Below, one piece after another: positions 29,060 through 40,200 of a stretch of DNA of 64,000 nt. This stretch comes from Atlantibacter hermannii (lineage in GTDB: Bacteria > Pseudomonadota > Gammaproteobacteria > Enterobacterales > Enterobacteriaceae): NCBI RefSeq assembly GCF_009907385.1, contig NZ_JAAATR010000036.1, forward strand, positions 1 through 64,000, given 5' to 3'. A program made the translations under genes and the position numbers. The first letter of the stretch is position 1. Every line of letters starts with the position of its first letter. Below the pieces are notes generated by a model. It saw only the letters and a program-made list of their open reading frames with translations, was not told where the DNA came from and made no database searches.

Positions 29060-29530
29060 ATGAAAATACGCACTCGTGGATTTACGCTAATGGAAATGAT
29101 GGTGGTGATGGTTATTGTCACTGCGTTGGCTGGCGCGGGCATTTATAGCTGGCGCGACTGGAAGCAGCAGCAACAACTGCGTGAAGCCGCGCTTCAGGTA
29201 AGGGATTTTCTCACCTTCTTGCGGGAAGACGCTAACTGGCATAACCGCGACCATTTGTTATGGACTCACCAGAGAGGCGAGGCGTGGTGCATGGGCAGTA
29301 AGACAGCGGAGCAGGCAACCTGCGAACAGCGCTCTCCCTGGCAAATCGCAATCACAGCGTCAGACGTCCAGCTTACAGAGATCACCCCGGGTTTAGGATT
29401 TTTTGGCCTGCGCAATACCGCCTGGCCGGGGCATATCCGGCTGCGTAACGACAGCGGCGAATGGAAAATCATCGTTTCCGCCTGGGGCCGCATTCGCGCC
29501 TGCAATATTTCAAGGGAGGCGGTATGTTAG
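29060..29530 (+). CDS. ppdA: prepilin-like protein PpdA
   Basis: A 156-residue minor pseudopilin. The type IV prepilin cleavage/methylation motif RG-FTLMEM (Glu at +5) is followed by a hydrophobic helix. The start was set at ATG 29060 to give the short basic leader and E. coli length; the longer upstream frame is unlikely. First of four overlapping genes (ppdA-ppdB-ygdB-ppdC) ahead of recC. Their role in E. coli is poorly known, and such proteins prime pilus or type II secretion pseudopili. Confidence 0.9.
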   Translation: MKIRTRGFTLMEMMVVMVIVTALAGAGIYSWRDWKQQQQLREAALQVRDFLTFLREDANWHNRDHLLWTHQRGEAWCMGSKTAEQATCEQRSPWQIAITASDVQLTEITPGLGFFGLRNTAWPGHIRLRNDSGEWKIIVSAWGRIRACNISREAVC

Positions 29531-30084
29531 CTCCACGAGGTTTTTCGCTGATTGAAGTGTTAGTGGCGATGTCGCTAAGCAGTATTCTGATGATCGGAAC
29601 GATGCGGTTGTTGCCGTCGCTTCAGCGCGCGGTACTACAGCAATCCCGGTTAAACCTGATGCGGGAAGATTTATGGCAACTGGCTTTCGGCATCGCTAAG
29701 CAGGCGCAGCGGGCGGGATACTGTCACGGCGAATGCGCCGGCAAAGGGATGGAAATACGTGACGACGGCCACTGTCTGATTGTGCAGTGGGACGCTAATC
29801 ACAATGGTAAATGGGAGGGTGCCACTGCCTCAGAGCCTGAACAAACCGGTTATCGACTGCGGGATAAAAGCCTCGAGATCCAGCGTGGCGCCTCACAGTG
29901 CGCTGGCAAAGGTTGGGAGCGGTTGACCGATCCCGGGCAGTTCAGGATTGACGATTTTACTGTGGCGTACATTGCCCGAACGGGGCAAAAACCGTTAATC
30001 ACCATTTCTCTCTCAGCGGCTATGGCGCAGGATCCGACGCGTAGCCTGAACGTCGTCCAACAGGTCGTCGGGTATAACCAGTGA
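29524..30084 (+). CDS. ppdB: prepilin-like protein PpdB
   Basis: A 186-residue minor pseudopilin (GspJ-like). Leader MLAPRG, then the FSLIEVLVAM prepilin motif with Glu+5. The ATG overlaps the end of ppdA by 7 bp and has a strong GGGAGG site. Paired cysteines (CHGEC, later QCAGKG) suggest disulfide-stabilised periplasmic folding. Confidence 0.9.
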   Translation: MLAPRGFSLIEVLVAMSLSSILMIGTMRLLPSLQRAVLQQSRLNLMREDLWQLAFGIAKQAQRAGYCHGECAGKGMEIRDDGHCLIVQWDANHNGKWEGATASEPEQTGYRLRDKSLEIQRGASQCAGKGWERLTDPGQFRIDDFTVAYIARTGQKPLITISLSAAMAQDPTRSLNVVQQVVGYNQ

Positions 30085-30497
30085 ACAGGCAAAGCGGATT
30101 TTCATCCATCGCTATGGTGATGATGCTACTGGTATTAGGCGGTGGGCTCCTGTACGGGCTTGACCAGCATTTGCGCGCCCAGACGCCTCTGCTGATGAAT
30201 GAGCGCGATGCCATCCGCGCCTTTAACGCGGCGCTATCTGCTCAGGCATGGGGAACGACGTTACACTGGCAACCCACCGGCGAATGGCAATGCCAGACCA
30301 TGCAGGCAACAGGCTGGCGGGCGTGCCTTAAAGCCGGGCAAAAAGGCGATGTGCTGCTGGCGGCACAGGGGATGAGCGATCGTCAGCCAATTACCCTGTG
30401 GCGCTGGGGCAAACAGGGGGCAACCCTGGCTTTCCCTGCAAATGGTTGGATCGACAGCTGTCCCTTAAGCGAGGCAACCTTATGCCAGCTTCCCTGA
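30081..30497 (+). CDS. ygdB: pseudopilin-like protein YgdB (DUF2509)
   Basis: A 138-residue protein with a prepilin-like start, MNRQSG then FSSIAMVMMLLVL, and a single hydrophobic helix. Glu+5 is replaced by Ala, as in GspK-type tip pseudopilins, so it may play that tip role here (inference). The GTG start overlaps the ppdB stop (GTGA). Cysteines in the periplasmic part (WQCQTM, WRAC, DSCPL, LCQ) suggest disulfides. Confidence 0.88.
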   Translation: MNRQSGFSSIAMVMMLLVLGGGLLYGLDQHLRAQTPLLMNERDAIRAFNAALSAQAWGTTLHWQPTGEWQCQTMQATGWRACLKAGQKGDVLLAAQGMSDRQPITLWRWGKQGATLAFPANGWIDSCPLSEATLCQLP

Positions 30498-30802
30498 CAA
30501 CGCGCAAAGACGCCGGGTTTAGTCTGACGGAAGTCCTGGTGGCGCTGGTGCTTTATGGTGTCGTGATCTCAGCATTGATGGGGTATCACCGGGGTTTAAC
30601 GTTAAGTTTCCAGTCGTTATGGCAGTATCGGGAACTGTGGCGAATCGCCGCTCAGCAGGTTGAGCCTCAGGCCCTGCCGCCGCCGTTGGGCTGGACGGTT
30701 ACGCGGGGGCAGACATCCACGGCTGGATGTGTCAGCATTTCGGTTATTGTTACCAGCCCAGCGGGCAGACGAGGGGAATTATCCCGTTTGCAATGCCGGT
30801 AA
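30482..30802 (+). CDS. ppdC: prepilin-like protein PpdC
   Basis: A 106-residue minor pseudopilin. A KDAG leader end, then the FSLTEVLVAL motif with Glu+5. ATG 30482 overlaps ygdB and has a GAGG site 7 nt upstream. It closes the four-gene pseudopilin set, 21 bp before recC. Confidence 0.88.
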   Translation: MPASLTTRKDAGFSLTEVLVALVLYGVVISALMGYHRGLTLSFQSLWQYRELWRIAAQQVEPQALPPPLGWTVTRGQTSTAGCVSISVIVTSPAGRRGELSRLQCR

Positions 30803-30823
30803 GTTATCTGATGAGGTGTTTAC

Positions 30824-33800
30824 ATGTTGCGGGTTTACCACTCGAATCGTCTGGATGTGCTTGAGGAGCTCATGGAGTATCTCATTGAGCAACAGCCTCA
30901 GCCCGATCCTTTCGATCCTGAAGTGGTGCTGGTGCAAAGTACCGGGATGGCGCAGTGGCTGCAAATGTCCCTGGCGAAAAAGTTTGGTATTGCGGCGAAT
31001 CTTGAATTTCCGCTGCCTGCCAGCTTTATCTGGGATATGTTCGTGCGGGTGCTAAAAGATATCCCTCAGGAGAGCGCGTTCAGCAAGCAGAGCATGAGCT
31101 GGAAACTGATGACGCTCCTGCCGCGCATGCTCGAGCGCCCCGAATTCGCCATGCTTCGACATTACCTTGAAGATGATGCGGACAAACGAAAGCGCTTCCA
31201 GCTTGCCGCGCGCATTGCGGATTTGTACGACCAGTATCTGGTTTACCGCCCAACATGGCTGGCCCGCTGGGAAGCGGATGAGCGCGTAGAGGGTATCGGC
31301 GAGTCACAGCAATGGCAGGCACCGCTCTGGAAAGCGCTGGTGGAACTTACCCACCAGCTGAATCAGCCGCAGTGGCATCGTGCCAATCTTTATCAGCGTT
31401 TTATTTCCACCCTGGAAACGGCAACGGAGCGCCCTGCGGGTTTACCGGAACGGGTATTTATCTGCGGCATTTCCGCTCTACCGCCGGTCTATCTGGAAGC
31501 GTTACAGGCGCTGGGCAAGCATATTGATATCCATTTGCTGTTTACCAATCCCTGCCGCTACTACTGGGGTGATATTAAGGATGCCAGTTACCTGGCGAGG
31601 CTGCTGAGTCGCCAGCGTCAGAAAACGCGCAGTGATGAAAACACGCCGCTGTTTCATGACAGTGCGTTGGCATCATCTCTTTTCAACGACAACGGCGAGC
31701 AGGCTACCGCAAATCCGCTGCTGGCCTCATGGGGAAAGCTGGGCCGCGATTATCTTTACTTGCTTTCCGGGTTGGAACGATTCCAGGAACTGGATGCCTT
31801 TGTGGATATAACACCAGACAATCTGCTGCATCGTATCCAGAACGATTTACTAGAGCTGGAAAATCATGCTGTGGTTGGCGTCACGCTTGAGACCTATGAG
31901 AACAGTGAAAGCAAAAGACGATTAGATCATGACGATCAAAGCCTGACGATCCACGTATGCCATAGCCCCCAGCGTGAGGTGGAAATCCTGCACGATCGTT
32001 TGCTGAAAATGCTGGAAGAGGATCCCGAACTCACGCCGCGGGATATCATCGTCATGGTGGCGGATATCGACAGCTACAGCCCGTTTATTCAGGCGGTGTT
32101 TGGCGCGGCGCGCGATAATCGCCGGATCCCATACGCAATTTCCGACCGCCGGGCGCGTCAGGCGCATCCGGCGCTCCAGGCCTTTATTTCCCTGCTGTCG
32201 CTGCCGGACAGCCGTTTTACGGCGGAAGACGTCCTGGCGCTGCTGGAAGTCCCGGCGCTGGCGGCGCGTTTCTCAATTGACGAGCAGGGGTTGCGCTATC
32301 TACGCCAGTGGGTCACTGAAGCGGGCATCCGCTGGGGGATGGATGACGACAACGTCCGCGAATTCGACCTGCCTGCAACTGGCCAACATACCTGGCATTT
32401 CGGCCTGACCCGTATGCTGTTGGGCTATGCCATGGAAAGCCGCGTCGGGGAATGGCAGTCGATCCTGCCGTATGACGAGTCGAGCGGTTTGATTGCCGAA
32501 CTGGCAGGCAACCTGGCGGACCTGCTGATGCAGCTGAACATCTGGCGCGCGGGGCTCAGCCAGGACAGACCGCTCGTGGAATGGCTGCCGGTGTGCCGCG
32601 ACCTGCTGCAAAGCCTTTTTGACCCGGATAGTGAAACCGAAGCGGCGTTAACGCTGATCGAACAGCAGTGGCAGGCCATGATCGAGCAGGGTGTGGCTTC
32701 CCACTACGGTGAAGACGTGCCGCTGAGCCTGCTGCGTGATGAAATCTCGTCGCGTCTCGATCAGGAGCGCATCAGCCAGCGTTTCTTAGCCGGGCCGGTC
32801 AATTTCTGTACGCTGATGCCGATGCGCTCCATCCCGTTCAAAGTTGTCTGCCTGTTGGGTATGAACGACGGAGTTTACCCGCGCACGCTGTCGCCGCTGG
32901 GGTTCGATTTGATGAGCGACAAACCGCTCAAGGGCGACCGAAGCCGTCGCGACGACGATCGCTATCTTTTCCTTGAAGCGCTGATTTCCGCGCAGCATCA
33001 ACTGTACATCAGTTACATTGGCCGTTCGGTGCAGGACAATGCGGAGCGGTATCCTTCGGTGCTGGTGGAGGAACTGGTGGATTACGTGGCGCAAAGCCAT
33101 TACCTGCCGGGCGATGCGTCGCTCAACTGCGATGAGAGCGCCCGCCGCGTTAAGCAACACATTACGCGCCTGCACCCGCGGACGCCCTTCGAGCCGGAAA
33201 ATTTCCGCGTGGGAGATGAGCGGCAGAGCTATGCCCGCGAATGGCTGCCCGCCGCCTGCGGAGAAGGGCAGGCGCAGCCTTCGTTTATCCACCCGCTGAC
33301 GCCGTTTGAAGCCACAGAAATCACCCTGGAACAGCTGGCGCGTTTCTGGCGTCACCCGGTGCGGGCTTTCTTCCAGATGAGGCTACGGGTTAATTTCCAC
33401 GCCGAAGAGGTGGAGTTAATGGACACCGAGCCCTTCACCCTCGACAGCCTGGATAAATTTTATCTGAACCAGGATCTGCTCACGACGCTGGTAGAACAGC
33501 AGGATCCGGAGCCGCTATTCCGCCGCTACAAGGCCGCCGGTTCGCTGCCTTACGGCCCGTTCGGCGAGCTGTTCTGGGAGGAGCAACTGGCGGAAATGCA
33601 GACCATGGCTGATGAGATCATCGCCCTGCGCTGCGAAAGCGAAAACATGGAAATTGACCTGCATATTGACGGGCATCGCGTTACAGGCTGGCTGCCGCAG
33701 GTTCAGGCGGACGGTCTGCTGCGCTGGCGGCCTTCGGTATTACGGGTTGAGCATGGCATGCAACTTTGGCTGGAGCATCTTGTCTACTGTGCCTGTGGAC

Positions 33801-34198
33801 GTGACGGCAGCAGCCGGTTATACGGGCGAAAATCCACGCGCTGGCATTTCCCGCCTATGGAGGCCGGGCAGGCGAAAGGGTATTTGCTGATGCTAATCGA
33901 AGGCTATAAGGCGGGCTTAACCGAGCCCTTGATCGTCTTGCCGCAGTCCGGCGGCGAGTGGTTAAAAGCCTGTTATGACAAAGAAACGGACGCCATTTTG
34001 TGGGATGACGAGACCCAGCAAAAGGCGCGCAACAAGCTGATCCAGGCATGGACCGGTAGTTACAATATTGAAGGCGAAGGGGCGGACATGTGGTATCAAC
34101 GCTTGTGGCGCACGCTGGAGCCGGAATACTACGACGCTATTATCGAGCAGGCGCAACGGTACTTATTGCCCTTATTTCGTTTCAATCAAACAGAATGA
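30824..34198 (+). CDS. recC: exonuclease V subunit RecC
   Basis: The 1124-residue Chi-scanning subunit of RecBCD, an inactivated helicase/nuclease fold. The N-terminus MLRVYHSNRLDVLEELM, the helicase-like part and the C-terminal dead-nuclease part align throughout with E. coli RecC (1122 aa). It processes double-strand breaks for recombination and degrades linear foreign DNA. Start ATG 30824 with GAGG upstream. Confidence 0.96.
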   Translation: MLRVYHSNRLDVLEELMEYLIEQQPQPDPFDPEVVLVQSTGMAQWLQMSLAKKFGIAANLEFPLPASFIWDMFVRVLKDIPQESAFSKQSMSWKLMTLLPRMLERPEFAMLRHYLEDDADKRKRFQLAARIADLYDQYLVYRPTWLARWEADERVEGIGESQQWQAPLWKALVELTHQLNQPQWHRANLYQRFISTLETATERPAGLPERVFICGISALPPVYLEALQALGKHIDIHLLFTNPCRYYWGDIKDASYLARLLSRQRQKTRSDENTPLFHDSALASSLFNDNGEQATANPLLASWGKLGRDYLYLLSGLERFQELDAFVDITPDNLLHRIQNDLLELENHAVVGVTLETYENSESKRRLDHDDQSLTIHVCHSPQREVEILHDRLLKMLEEDPELTPRDIIVMVADIDSYSPFIQAVFGAARDNRRIPYAISDRRARQAHPALQAFISLLSLPDSRFTAEDVLALLEVPALAARFSIDEQGLRYLRQWVTEAGIRWGMDDDNVREFDLPATGQHTWHFGLTRMLLGYAMESRVGEWQSILPYDESSGLIAELAGNLADLLMQLNIWRAGLSQDRPLVEWLPVCRDLLQSLFDPDSETEAALTLIEQQWQAMIEQGVASHYGEDVPLSLLRDEISSRLDQERISQRFLAGPVNFCTLMPMRSIPFKVVCLLGMNDGVYPRTLSPLGFDLMSDKPLKGDRSRRDDDRYLFLEALISAQHQLYISYIGRSVQDNAERYPSVLVEELVDYVAQSHYLPGDASLNCDESARRVKQHITRLHPRTPFEPENFRVGDERQSYAREWLPAACGEGQAQPSFIHPLTPFEATEITLEQLARFWRHPVRAFFQMRLRVNFHAEEVELMDTEPFTLDSLDKFYLNQDLLTTLVEQQDPEPLFRRYKAAGSLPYGPFGELFWEEQLAEMQTMADEIIALRCESENMEIDLHIDGHRVTGWLPQVQADGLLRWRPSVLRVEHGMQLWLEHLVYCACGRDGSSRLYGRKSTRWHFPPMEAGQAKGYLLMLIEGYKAGLTEPLIVLPQSGGEWLKACYDKETDAILWDDETQQKARNKLIQAWTGSYNIEGEGADMWYQRLWRTLEPEYYDAIIEQAQRYLLPLFRFNQTE

Positions 34199-34347
34199 CT
34201 GTATAAAAATTGCACAGTCGAAAGTGTTCATTTACTATGCGCTTCTCATCCGGACAGGGGTGCGACGATTGCGGGTAAAACCGTCATAGCAAGACAATGA
34301 ATTGATGATGAATAGCACAAGAGGTTTCGTGATTATGAGGTTCGTGA

Positions 34348-37236
34348 ATGCCTGATTGCCGCACCTGGTTAGCCGCACTTTTCTTTTCCGTTGCCCTTTG
34401 GGCACCCGTCAGCCAGGCAGATACGGGCTGGCAGCCGATTCAGGAAACCATCCGTAAAAGTGAAAAAGATCCCCGCCAGTATCAGGCCATTCGCCTGGAT
34501 AATGGCATGGTGGTCCTGCTGGTTAACGATCCGCAGGCAGTCAAATCGCTGTCTGCGCTGGTAGTGCCGGTCGGCTCGCTGGAAGATCCGAAAGATCACC
34601 AGGGGTTAGCGCATTACCTGGAGCACATGACGCTGATGGGATCGAAAAAATACCCTCAGCCCGATAGCCTTTCTGAATTTTTAAAGATGCACGGCGGCAG
34701 CCATAACGCCAGTACTGCGCCTTATCGCACCGCGTTTTATCTGGAAGTGGAAAACAACGCGCTGGAAGGGGCCGTGGATCGTCTGGCGGACGCCATCGCC
34801 GAACCGACGCTGGCAAAAGCCTATGCAGAGCGCGAGCGAAACGCGGTGAATGCCGAATTGACCATGGCGCGTTCGCGAGACGGCATGCGCATGGCTCAGG
34901 TCAGCGCAGAAACCATCAACCCTGAACACCCCGGCTCGCAGTTTTCCGGTGGTAACCTGGAAACCCTAAGCGATAAGCCGGGCAACCCGTTGCACGACGC
35001 GCTGGTGGCGTTTCGCGATACCTGGTATTCCGCCAACCTGATGAAAGCGGTGGTGTATAGCAATAAACCGCTGCCCGAACTGGCGCGCATCGCGGCGCAG
35101 ACCTACGGGCGGGTACCAAATAAAAATATCGAAAAACCGACTATCGACGTGCCGGTGGTAACCGATGCGCAAAAGGGGCTGTTTATCCACTATGTGCCGG
35201 TAATGCCGCGCAAAGTGGTGCGCATTGAATTTCGCATCAACAACAATACCGACAAATTTCGCAGTAAAACGGATGAGCTGATTGGCTATCTGATCGGCAA
35301 CCGCAGCGCCGATACCCTATCTGACTGGCTGCAAAAGCAGGGTCTGGCAGAAGGCGTGCGCGCCGACTCCGATCCTGTCGTCAACGGCAACAGCGGGGTT
35401 TTCGCTATCTCCGTGACCCTGACGGATAAAGGGCTGGCAAACCGCGACGAGGTTGTCGCAGCGGTTTTCAGCTATATCAATTTATTAAAAGACCAGGGCA
35501 TCGATAAACGTTATTTCGATGAACTGGCGCATGTGCTGGATCTCGATTTCCGTTACCCGTCTATTTCCCGCGATATGGGTTACGTGGAGTGGCTGGCAGA
35601 CACCATGATCCGCGTGCCTGTCGCTCATACCCTGGATGCGGTCAATATCGCCGATCGTTTCGATCCGCAGGAGGTCAACGCGCGCTTAGCCATGATGACG
35701 CCGGAAAACGCCCGTATCTGGTATATCAGCCCTGCGGAGCCGCACAACAAAAAAGCCTATTTTGTGGAAGCGCCGTATCAGGTAGAAAAAATCCCTGCGA
35801 CGACGTTGGCGGACTGGCAGCAAAAAGCGCAGTCCATCAAGCTACAGCTGCCGGAGCTGAACCCCTACATTCCTGACGACTTTACGCTGATCAAGGCGGA
35901 TAAAACATATCAACATCCGGAACTGCTGGTTGATGAACAGGATTTGCGCGTGGTGTATATGCCGAGCCGCTATTTCGCCAGTGAACCTAAGGCGAATATT
36001 TCGGTGATCCTGCGCAATCCGCAGGCGATGGATAGCGCCAAAAATCAGGTGCTGTTTGCGCTGAATGATTATCTTGCCGGTCTGGCGCTCGACCAGCTTA
36101 GCAACCAGGCTTCAGTCGGCGGGATTAGCTTTTCTACAAACGCCAATAACGGCCTGATGGTCAATGCGGATGGGTATACCCAACGTTTGCCGAAGCTGTT
36201 TTTAACGTTGCTTGAGGGGTATTTCAGCTTTACGCCAGACGAGCAACAGCTGGCGCAGGCGAAATCCTGGTACGCTCAGATGATGGACTCCGCCGAGAAG
36301 GGCAAAGCCTACGATCAGGCGATTATGCCTGTGCAGATGCTTTCACAGGTGCCGTATTTCCAGCGCGAAGAGCGCCGCGCGCTGCTACCGTCGATTACCC
36401 TTGCCGATGTGATGAGCTATCGGGAGCAGTTGAAGGCCAACGCCCGCCCTGAGTTTTTGATGGTGGGTAACATGACCGCGCAACAGGCTACCGATCTGGC
36501 GCGCCGGGTGAAAACGCAACTGGCGACTCACGGCAATGAATGGTGCCGTAATAAAGACGTGGTGGTGGATAAAAAGCAACGGGCGATCTTCAACAAAGTC
36601 GGTAGCAGTACCGACTCCGCGCTGGCTGCGGTATTTGTCCCCACGGGCTACAGCGAGACGGTCAGTTCGGCTTACAGCGCCATGCTGGGGCAAATCGTCC
36701 AGCCGTGGTTCTATAACCAGTTGCGCACCGAAGAGCAGTTAGGCTACGCGGTGTTTGCCTTCCCGATGGGCGTAGGCCGCCAGTGGGGGATGGGCTTCCT
36801 GCTGCAAAGCAGCGACAAACAGCCTGCGGCGCTGTGGGCGCGCTATCAGGCGTTCTTCCCCACCGCTGAAAAACGGCTGCGTGACATGGACAACGCCACC
36901 TTCACTCAAATTCAGCAGGGTGTGATTAACCAGATGCTGGAAGCGCCGCAAACCCTGGCGCAGGAAGCATCGATCGTCAGCAAAGATTTCGACAGGGGCA
37001 ATATGAAGTTTGATTCACGTGATAAAGTAATCGCCGAAATCAAACTGCTGACGCCCCAAAAACTGGCCGATTTCTTTCACCAGGCCGTGATTGATCCTCA
37101 GGGCATGACGATTCTGTCGCAGATTTCCGGCAGCCAGAGCAGCAAGCCGGATTATGCGACGCCTGAGGGTGGCAAGATTTGGGACAGCGTGAGTGCGTTG
37201 CAACAATCTTTGCCCCTGTTAAGCGAGAAACCATGA
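34348..37236 (+). CDS. ptrA: protease III (pitrilysin), periplasmic
   Basis: A 962-residue M16A zinc peptidase of the insulysin family. A signal peptide (1-24, ending SQA) directs export. The inverted zinc motif HYLEH is at 89-93 with the distant Glu in the ERNAVNAE region. Four M16 domains are present, the first active. It lies between recC and recB as in E. coli, overlapping recB by 4 bp (ATGA), an arrangement that couples a protease gene to a DNA-repair complex without known functional link. Confidence 0.96.
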   Translation: MPDCRTWLAALFFSVALWAPVSQADTGWQPIQETIRKSEKDPRQYQAIRLDNGMVVLLVNDPQAVKSLSALVVPVGSLEDPKDHQGLAHYLEHMTLMGSKKYPQPDSLSEFLKMHGGSHNASTAPYRTAFYLEVENNALEGAVDRLADAIAEPTLAKAYAERERNAVNAELTMARSRDGMRMAQVSAETINPEHPGSQFSGGNLETLSDKPGNPLHDALVAFRDTWYSANLMKAVVYSNKPLPELARIAAQTYGRVPNKNIEKPTIDVPVVTDAQKGLFIHYVPVMPRKVVRIEFRINNNTDKFRSKTDELIGYLIGNRSADTLSDWLQKQGLAEGVRADSDPVVNGNSGVFAISVTLTDKGLANRDEVVAAVFSYINLLKDQGIDKRYFDELAHVLDLDFRYPSISRDMGYVEWLADTMIRVPVAHTLDAVNIADRFDPQEVNARLAMMTPENARIWYISPAEPHNKKAYFVEAPYQVEKIPATTLADWQQKAQSIKLQLPELNPYIPDDFTLIKADKTYQHPELLVDEQDLRVVYMPSRYFASEPKANISVILRNPQAMDSAKNQVLFALNDYLAGLALDQLSNQASVGGISFSTNANNGLMVNADGYTQRLPKLFLTLLEGYFSFTPDEQQLAQAKSWYAQMMDSAEKGKAYDQAIMPVQMLSQVPYFQREERRALLPSITLADVMSYREQLKANARPEFLMVGNMTAQQATDLARRVKTQLATHGNEWCRNKDVVVDKKQRAIFNKVGSSTDSALAAVFVPTGYSETVSSAYSAMLGQIVQPWFYNQLRTEEQLGYAVFAFPMGVGRQWGMGFLLQSSDKQPAALWARYQAFFPTAEKRLRDMDNATFTQIQQGVINQMLEAPQTLAQEASIVSKDFDRGNMKFDSRDKVIAEIKLLTPQKLADFFHQAVIDPQGMTILSQISGSQSSKPDYATPEGGKIWDSVSALQQSLPLLSEKP

Positions 37237-40200
37237 CCGATGAGACCGTGCAGCCCCTTGATCCACTCCGTTTACCGCTGGTTGGTGAACGGCTGATCGA
37301 AGCGTCTGCCGGCACAGGGAAGACCTATACCATCGCCGCGCTCTATTTGCGGCTGTTACTGGGGCTGGGCGGCGAGACCGCCCATCCGCGCATCCTGATG
37401 CCGGAATCCCTGCTGGTAGTGACCTTTACCGAAGCGGCCACGGAAGAGCTCCGTGGCCGTATCCGCACCAATATCCATGAGCTGCGTATCGCCTGCCTGC
37501 GTGGGCATACCGCCAATCCGCTGTTTCAGCGACTGTTAGCGGAAATTCCCGACCTGAACGATGCGGCTCAGGCCCTGCTGCTGGCGGAGCGCCAGATGGA
37601 TGAGGCCTCGATCTTCACCATTCATGGCTTCTGCCAGCGGATGCTCAATCTCAATGCGTTTGAATCCGGGATGCCGTTTGAGCAAAAGCTGATTGAGGAT
37701 GAATCCCTGCTGCGCTATCAGGCCTGCGCCGATTTCTGGCGTCGCCACTGCTATCCGTTAGACAAATCCGTGGCGCGCCCGGTGAGCGAGTTATGGCAGG
37801 GGCCGCACGCTTTGTTGCAGGATATCAACAGCTATCTGCAGGGCGAAGCGCCGCAGCTAAAAGCGCCGCCTGCAGAAGACGAGACCATTGAAAGCCGCCA
37901 TAAAAAAATCGTCGAGCGGCTTGAACGCGTTAAAATCCTGTGGCGCGCGGCGGCTGATGATATCGGCCCGCTGATTGCCGGTTCCGGTGTGGATAAGCGC
38001 AGCTACAGCAGCCGCAACCTGCCTAACTGGCTGGATAAAGTCAACGCGTGGGCTGGCGAAGAGACCCAAACCTACGCATTGCCGGACGCGCTGGTAAAAT
38101 TTGCTCAGTCGACCCTGGATGAGAAAACCAAAAAGGGCGAGCCGCCGCGCCATGCGCTATTTAGCGAAATCGATGCGCTGCTGGCAGAGCCGCTGTCGCT
38201 GCGTGATCTGGTGCTGGCCCGCGCTATCAAAGAGATCCGCTATACCGTGGCGATGCAAAAACGCCGTCGCGGCGAGCTGGGCTTTGATGACATGTTAAGC
38301 CGTCTTGATGAGGCGTTGCACCAGCCGGGCGGCGAAGCCCTGGCCGAGGCGATACGCGCCCGCTATCCGGCGGCGATGATCGATGAATTCCAGGATACTG
38401 ACCCGCAGCAGTACCGGATTTTCCGCCGCATCTGGCATAAGCAGCCGGATACGGCGCTGCTGTTGATTGGCGATCCCAAGCAGGCGATTTATGCTTTCCG
38501 TGGCGCGGATATCTTTACCTATATGCGCGCCCGTGGGGAAGTTAGCGCTCACTATACGCTTGATACAAACTGGCGCTCTGCGCCAGGTATGGTGGCAAGC
38601 GTGAATCAGCTGTTTAGCCAGCTCCCGCAGCCGTTTATGTTCAAAGAAATCCCTTTCCTGAAGGTTAACGCCGCCGAAAAGAATCACGGCTTGCGCTTTG
38701 AACTCGACGGCCAGCCTCAGTCAGCCATGCGTCTGTGGCTAATGGATGGCGAAGGCGCTGGTGTTAGCGAGTACCAACAAACTATGGCGACCCTCTGTGC
38801 CGGGCAAATTCGCGACTGGCTGGATGCGGGCGCGCAGGGCAAAGCGCTGCTGTGCGATAGCGATAAACAGCAACCGGTCCAGGCGTCCGATATCACGGTG
38901 CTGGTGCGTAACCGCACTGAAGCCGCCGTGATCCGCCAGGCGCTGGAAGCCCTGAACATTCCCTCGGTATATCTCTCGAATCGTGACAGCGTATTTTCCA
39001 CTCAGGAAGCGCTCGACCTGCTGTGGGTATTGCAGGCGATCCTGAATCCGGAGCTGGAAAGCGCGTTGCGCAGCGCTATCGCCACCAGCATGCTCGGCCT
39101 GAACGCCGCCGCCATCGACGCCATCAATCAGGATGAAGAGGCCTGGGATACGCTGGTGGAAGAGTTTGACGGCTATCGGCAAATCTGGCTGGCGCGCGGC
39201 GTAATGCCTACGATCCGCGCGCTGATGGTCGAGCGGCGTATTGCCGAAAACCTGCTGGCGACCCCCGGCGGCGAGCGGCGTTTAACCGATTTGTTGCATT
39301 TGACGGAGCTGTTGCAGGAAGCCTCTGCGCAACTCGACAGCGAACCGGCGCTGCTGCGCTGGCTGTCTCAGCATATCGCTGAACCGGATGCCAATGCCTC
39401 AAGCCAGCAGCTCCGGCTGGAAAGCGACAAACATTTAGTGCAGATCGTGACGGTGCATAAGTCGAAAGGGCTGGAGTATCCGCTGGTTTGGCTGCCGTTT
39501 ATCGCTGATTACCGCGAGCAGAAACAGGCGTTTTATCACGATCGCGCCACGTTCGCGCCAGTGCTGGATTTGGATAACGGCGAAGAGAGCCTGGAACTGG
39601 CTGAAGCCGAGCGTCTGGCGGAGGATTTGCGCTTGCTGTATGTGGCGCTGACCCGCTCCGTCTGGCATTGCAGCATCGGCATTGCGCCGCTGTTTAAAGG
39701 CCGGGGCGGGAAAAAAGGCGATACCAGCCTGCACCAAAGCGCGCTGGGCCGGTTGATCCAGGGCGGTGAGCCGCAGGACGCTGCCGGACTGCGCCGCTGT
39801 CTGGAGGCATTATGCGGCGACGATATCACGCTGGAAATCGCCGCCGAACCTGATGCCCAGCCCTGGCAGCCTCCGCAGCCGCCCGCCTTGCAGCTGGATG
39901 CCCGTGAACCTCAGCGTGAAGTGAAAGACAGCTGGCGAGTTACCAGCTACTCCGCGCTCCAGCAGCACGGCGGCAGCGCCGCGCAGCTGCTGTTGCCGCG
40001 CCTGGATATTGATGCCGCAGGCAATCGCGTTGAAACCGTCAGCCCCGATATGACGCCGCACACCTTTCCGCGCGGCGCGTCGCCGGGCACTTTCTTGCAC
40101 GGCCTGTTCGAAAACCTGGATTTTACCGCGCAGCTCGATCCCGCCTGGCTTGCGGAACAACTGCAACTGGGCGGATTCGACGGCGACTGGGCCGGGGTGT

